The notes beneath the pieces are model-generated. The model was not told the DNA's origin and did no database searches. It saw nothing but the letters and a program-made list of their open reading frames with translations. A DNA stretch of 33,709 nt from the NCBI GenBank assembly GCA_021734245.1, contig JAIPJH010000025.1, positions 1 through 33,709 on the forward strand, written 5' to 3'. This document shows positions 33,017 through 33,709 of the stretch, in pieces. Position 1 is the first letter of the stretch. The number at the start of each line of letters is the position of its first letter. The translations under genes were made by a program, and so were the position numbers. Origin of the DNA: Candidatus Cloacimonadota bacterium (GTDB lineage: Bacteria; Cloacimonadota; Cloacimonadia; Cloacimonadales; TCS61).

Positions 33017-33107
33017 CTTTTAATTTGCTTTTTCTTTTTCCTCCCCCCTGTAAAGGGTGAATCAAAAAGGGGTTTGATTTTATAAACTTAAAAAATCAAT
33101 CACTATT

Positions 33108-33709
<602 letters not shown>

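Larger units (their letters stand above)
32232..33107. repeat. ~860-nt intergenic mosaic of palindromic repeats
   Basis: No credible gene. At least seven hairpins in order: gggct-tc-agccc (32397-32408); ccacgagct/agcacgtgg (32449-32468); a 16-bp perfect hairpin ctttccgacagcttct (32567-32582) / agaagctgtcggaaag (32598-32613); ttgcggaggtc/gaccatccgcaa (32627-32653, one bulge); gttcaatcg-tct-cgattgaac (32667-32687); ctgatcgt-cc-acgatcag (32700-32717); and the 17-bp hairpin listed separately. A decayed GGGGA repeat (about 33041-33080) lies next to icd. Close to dnaB, tataat reads on the minus strand at 32314-32319, and tttaca-aga-tgtaaa (32324-32338) is a small palindrome; both may serve dnaB expression. 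Confidence 0.7.

Overview
The window is chromosomal DNA of an AT-rich, Gram-negative bacterium. The envelope evidence is signal peptides, lipoboxes, two outer-membrane-type proteins ending in Phe, a MlaE permease and SecG. The mix of a gingipain-type C25 protease with Kre9/BACON/FN3-like modules, DUF3943, 16-residue surface repeats and a monomeric NADP-isocitrate dehydrogenase points to the FCB group. Candidatus Cloacimonadota is my best guess, by inference only. No phage, plasmid, IS element or CRISPR array is visible.

Layout. All genes from 0.27 to 21.86 kb lie on the + strand: secreted C25 protease / gpmI (8-nt overlap); a small membrane protein; a secreted esterase with a PDZ domain; an AhpD-like protein; a zinc-ribbon protein / ileS (type 2); DUF1015; a repeat-bearing surface protein / DUF3943 / rimO; trpS; secG and tRNA-Leu; an M20 amidohydrolase / divergent alanine racemase; and a membrane protein. 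From 21.87 kb to the end all genes lie on the - strand. After a small lipoprotein comes a chain of seven genes with overlaps or very short gaps, transcribed DUF6485 > DUF445-like > HtrA-type protease > HlyD-type adaptor > hexapeptide acyltransferase > polyprenol-phosphate glycosyltransferase > rlmD. A second chain is dnaB > mlaE > ThiB-like binding protein > trmL. The 3' end of a monomeric isocitrate dehydrogenase gene runs off the right edge.

The genes are mostly core metabolism and translation (two aminoacyl-tRNA synthetases, three RNA or ribosomal-protein modification enzymes, a tRNA) mixed with envelope biogenesis and secreted proteins. The least ordinary material is between the genes: several families of palindromic repeats sit just downstream of stop codons. 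These are a composite family built on aaccttgaaaagg/ccttttcaaggtt at three loci, TCCCC/GGGGA hairpins at two clear loci and one decayed one, a cgtcatcctgacg-type element, and an ~860-nt hairpin mosaic between dnaB and icd. Other points worth a second look are a tRNA-Leu whose anticodon reads AAG, an alanine-racemase homologue with several canonical residues replaced, and a MlaE permease paired with a ThiB-like protein with no ATPase or MCE gene beside it. I did not find a clear, self-contained undescribed defence or mobile system.
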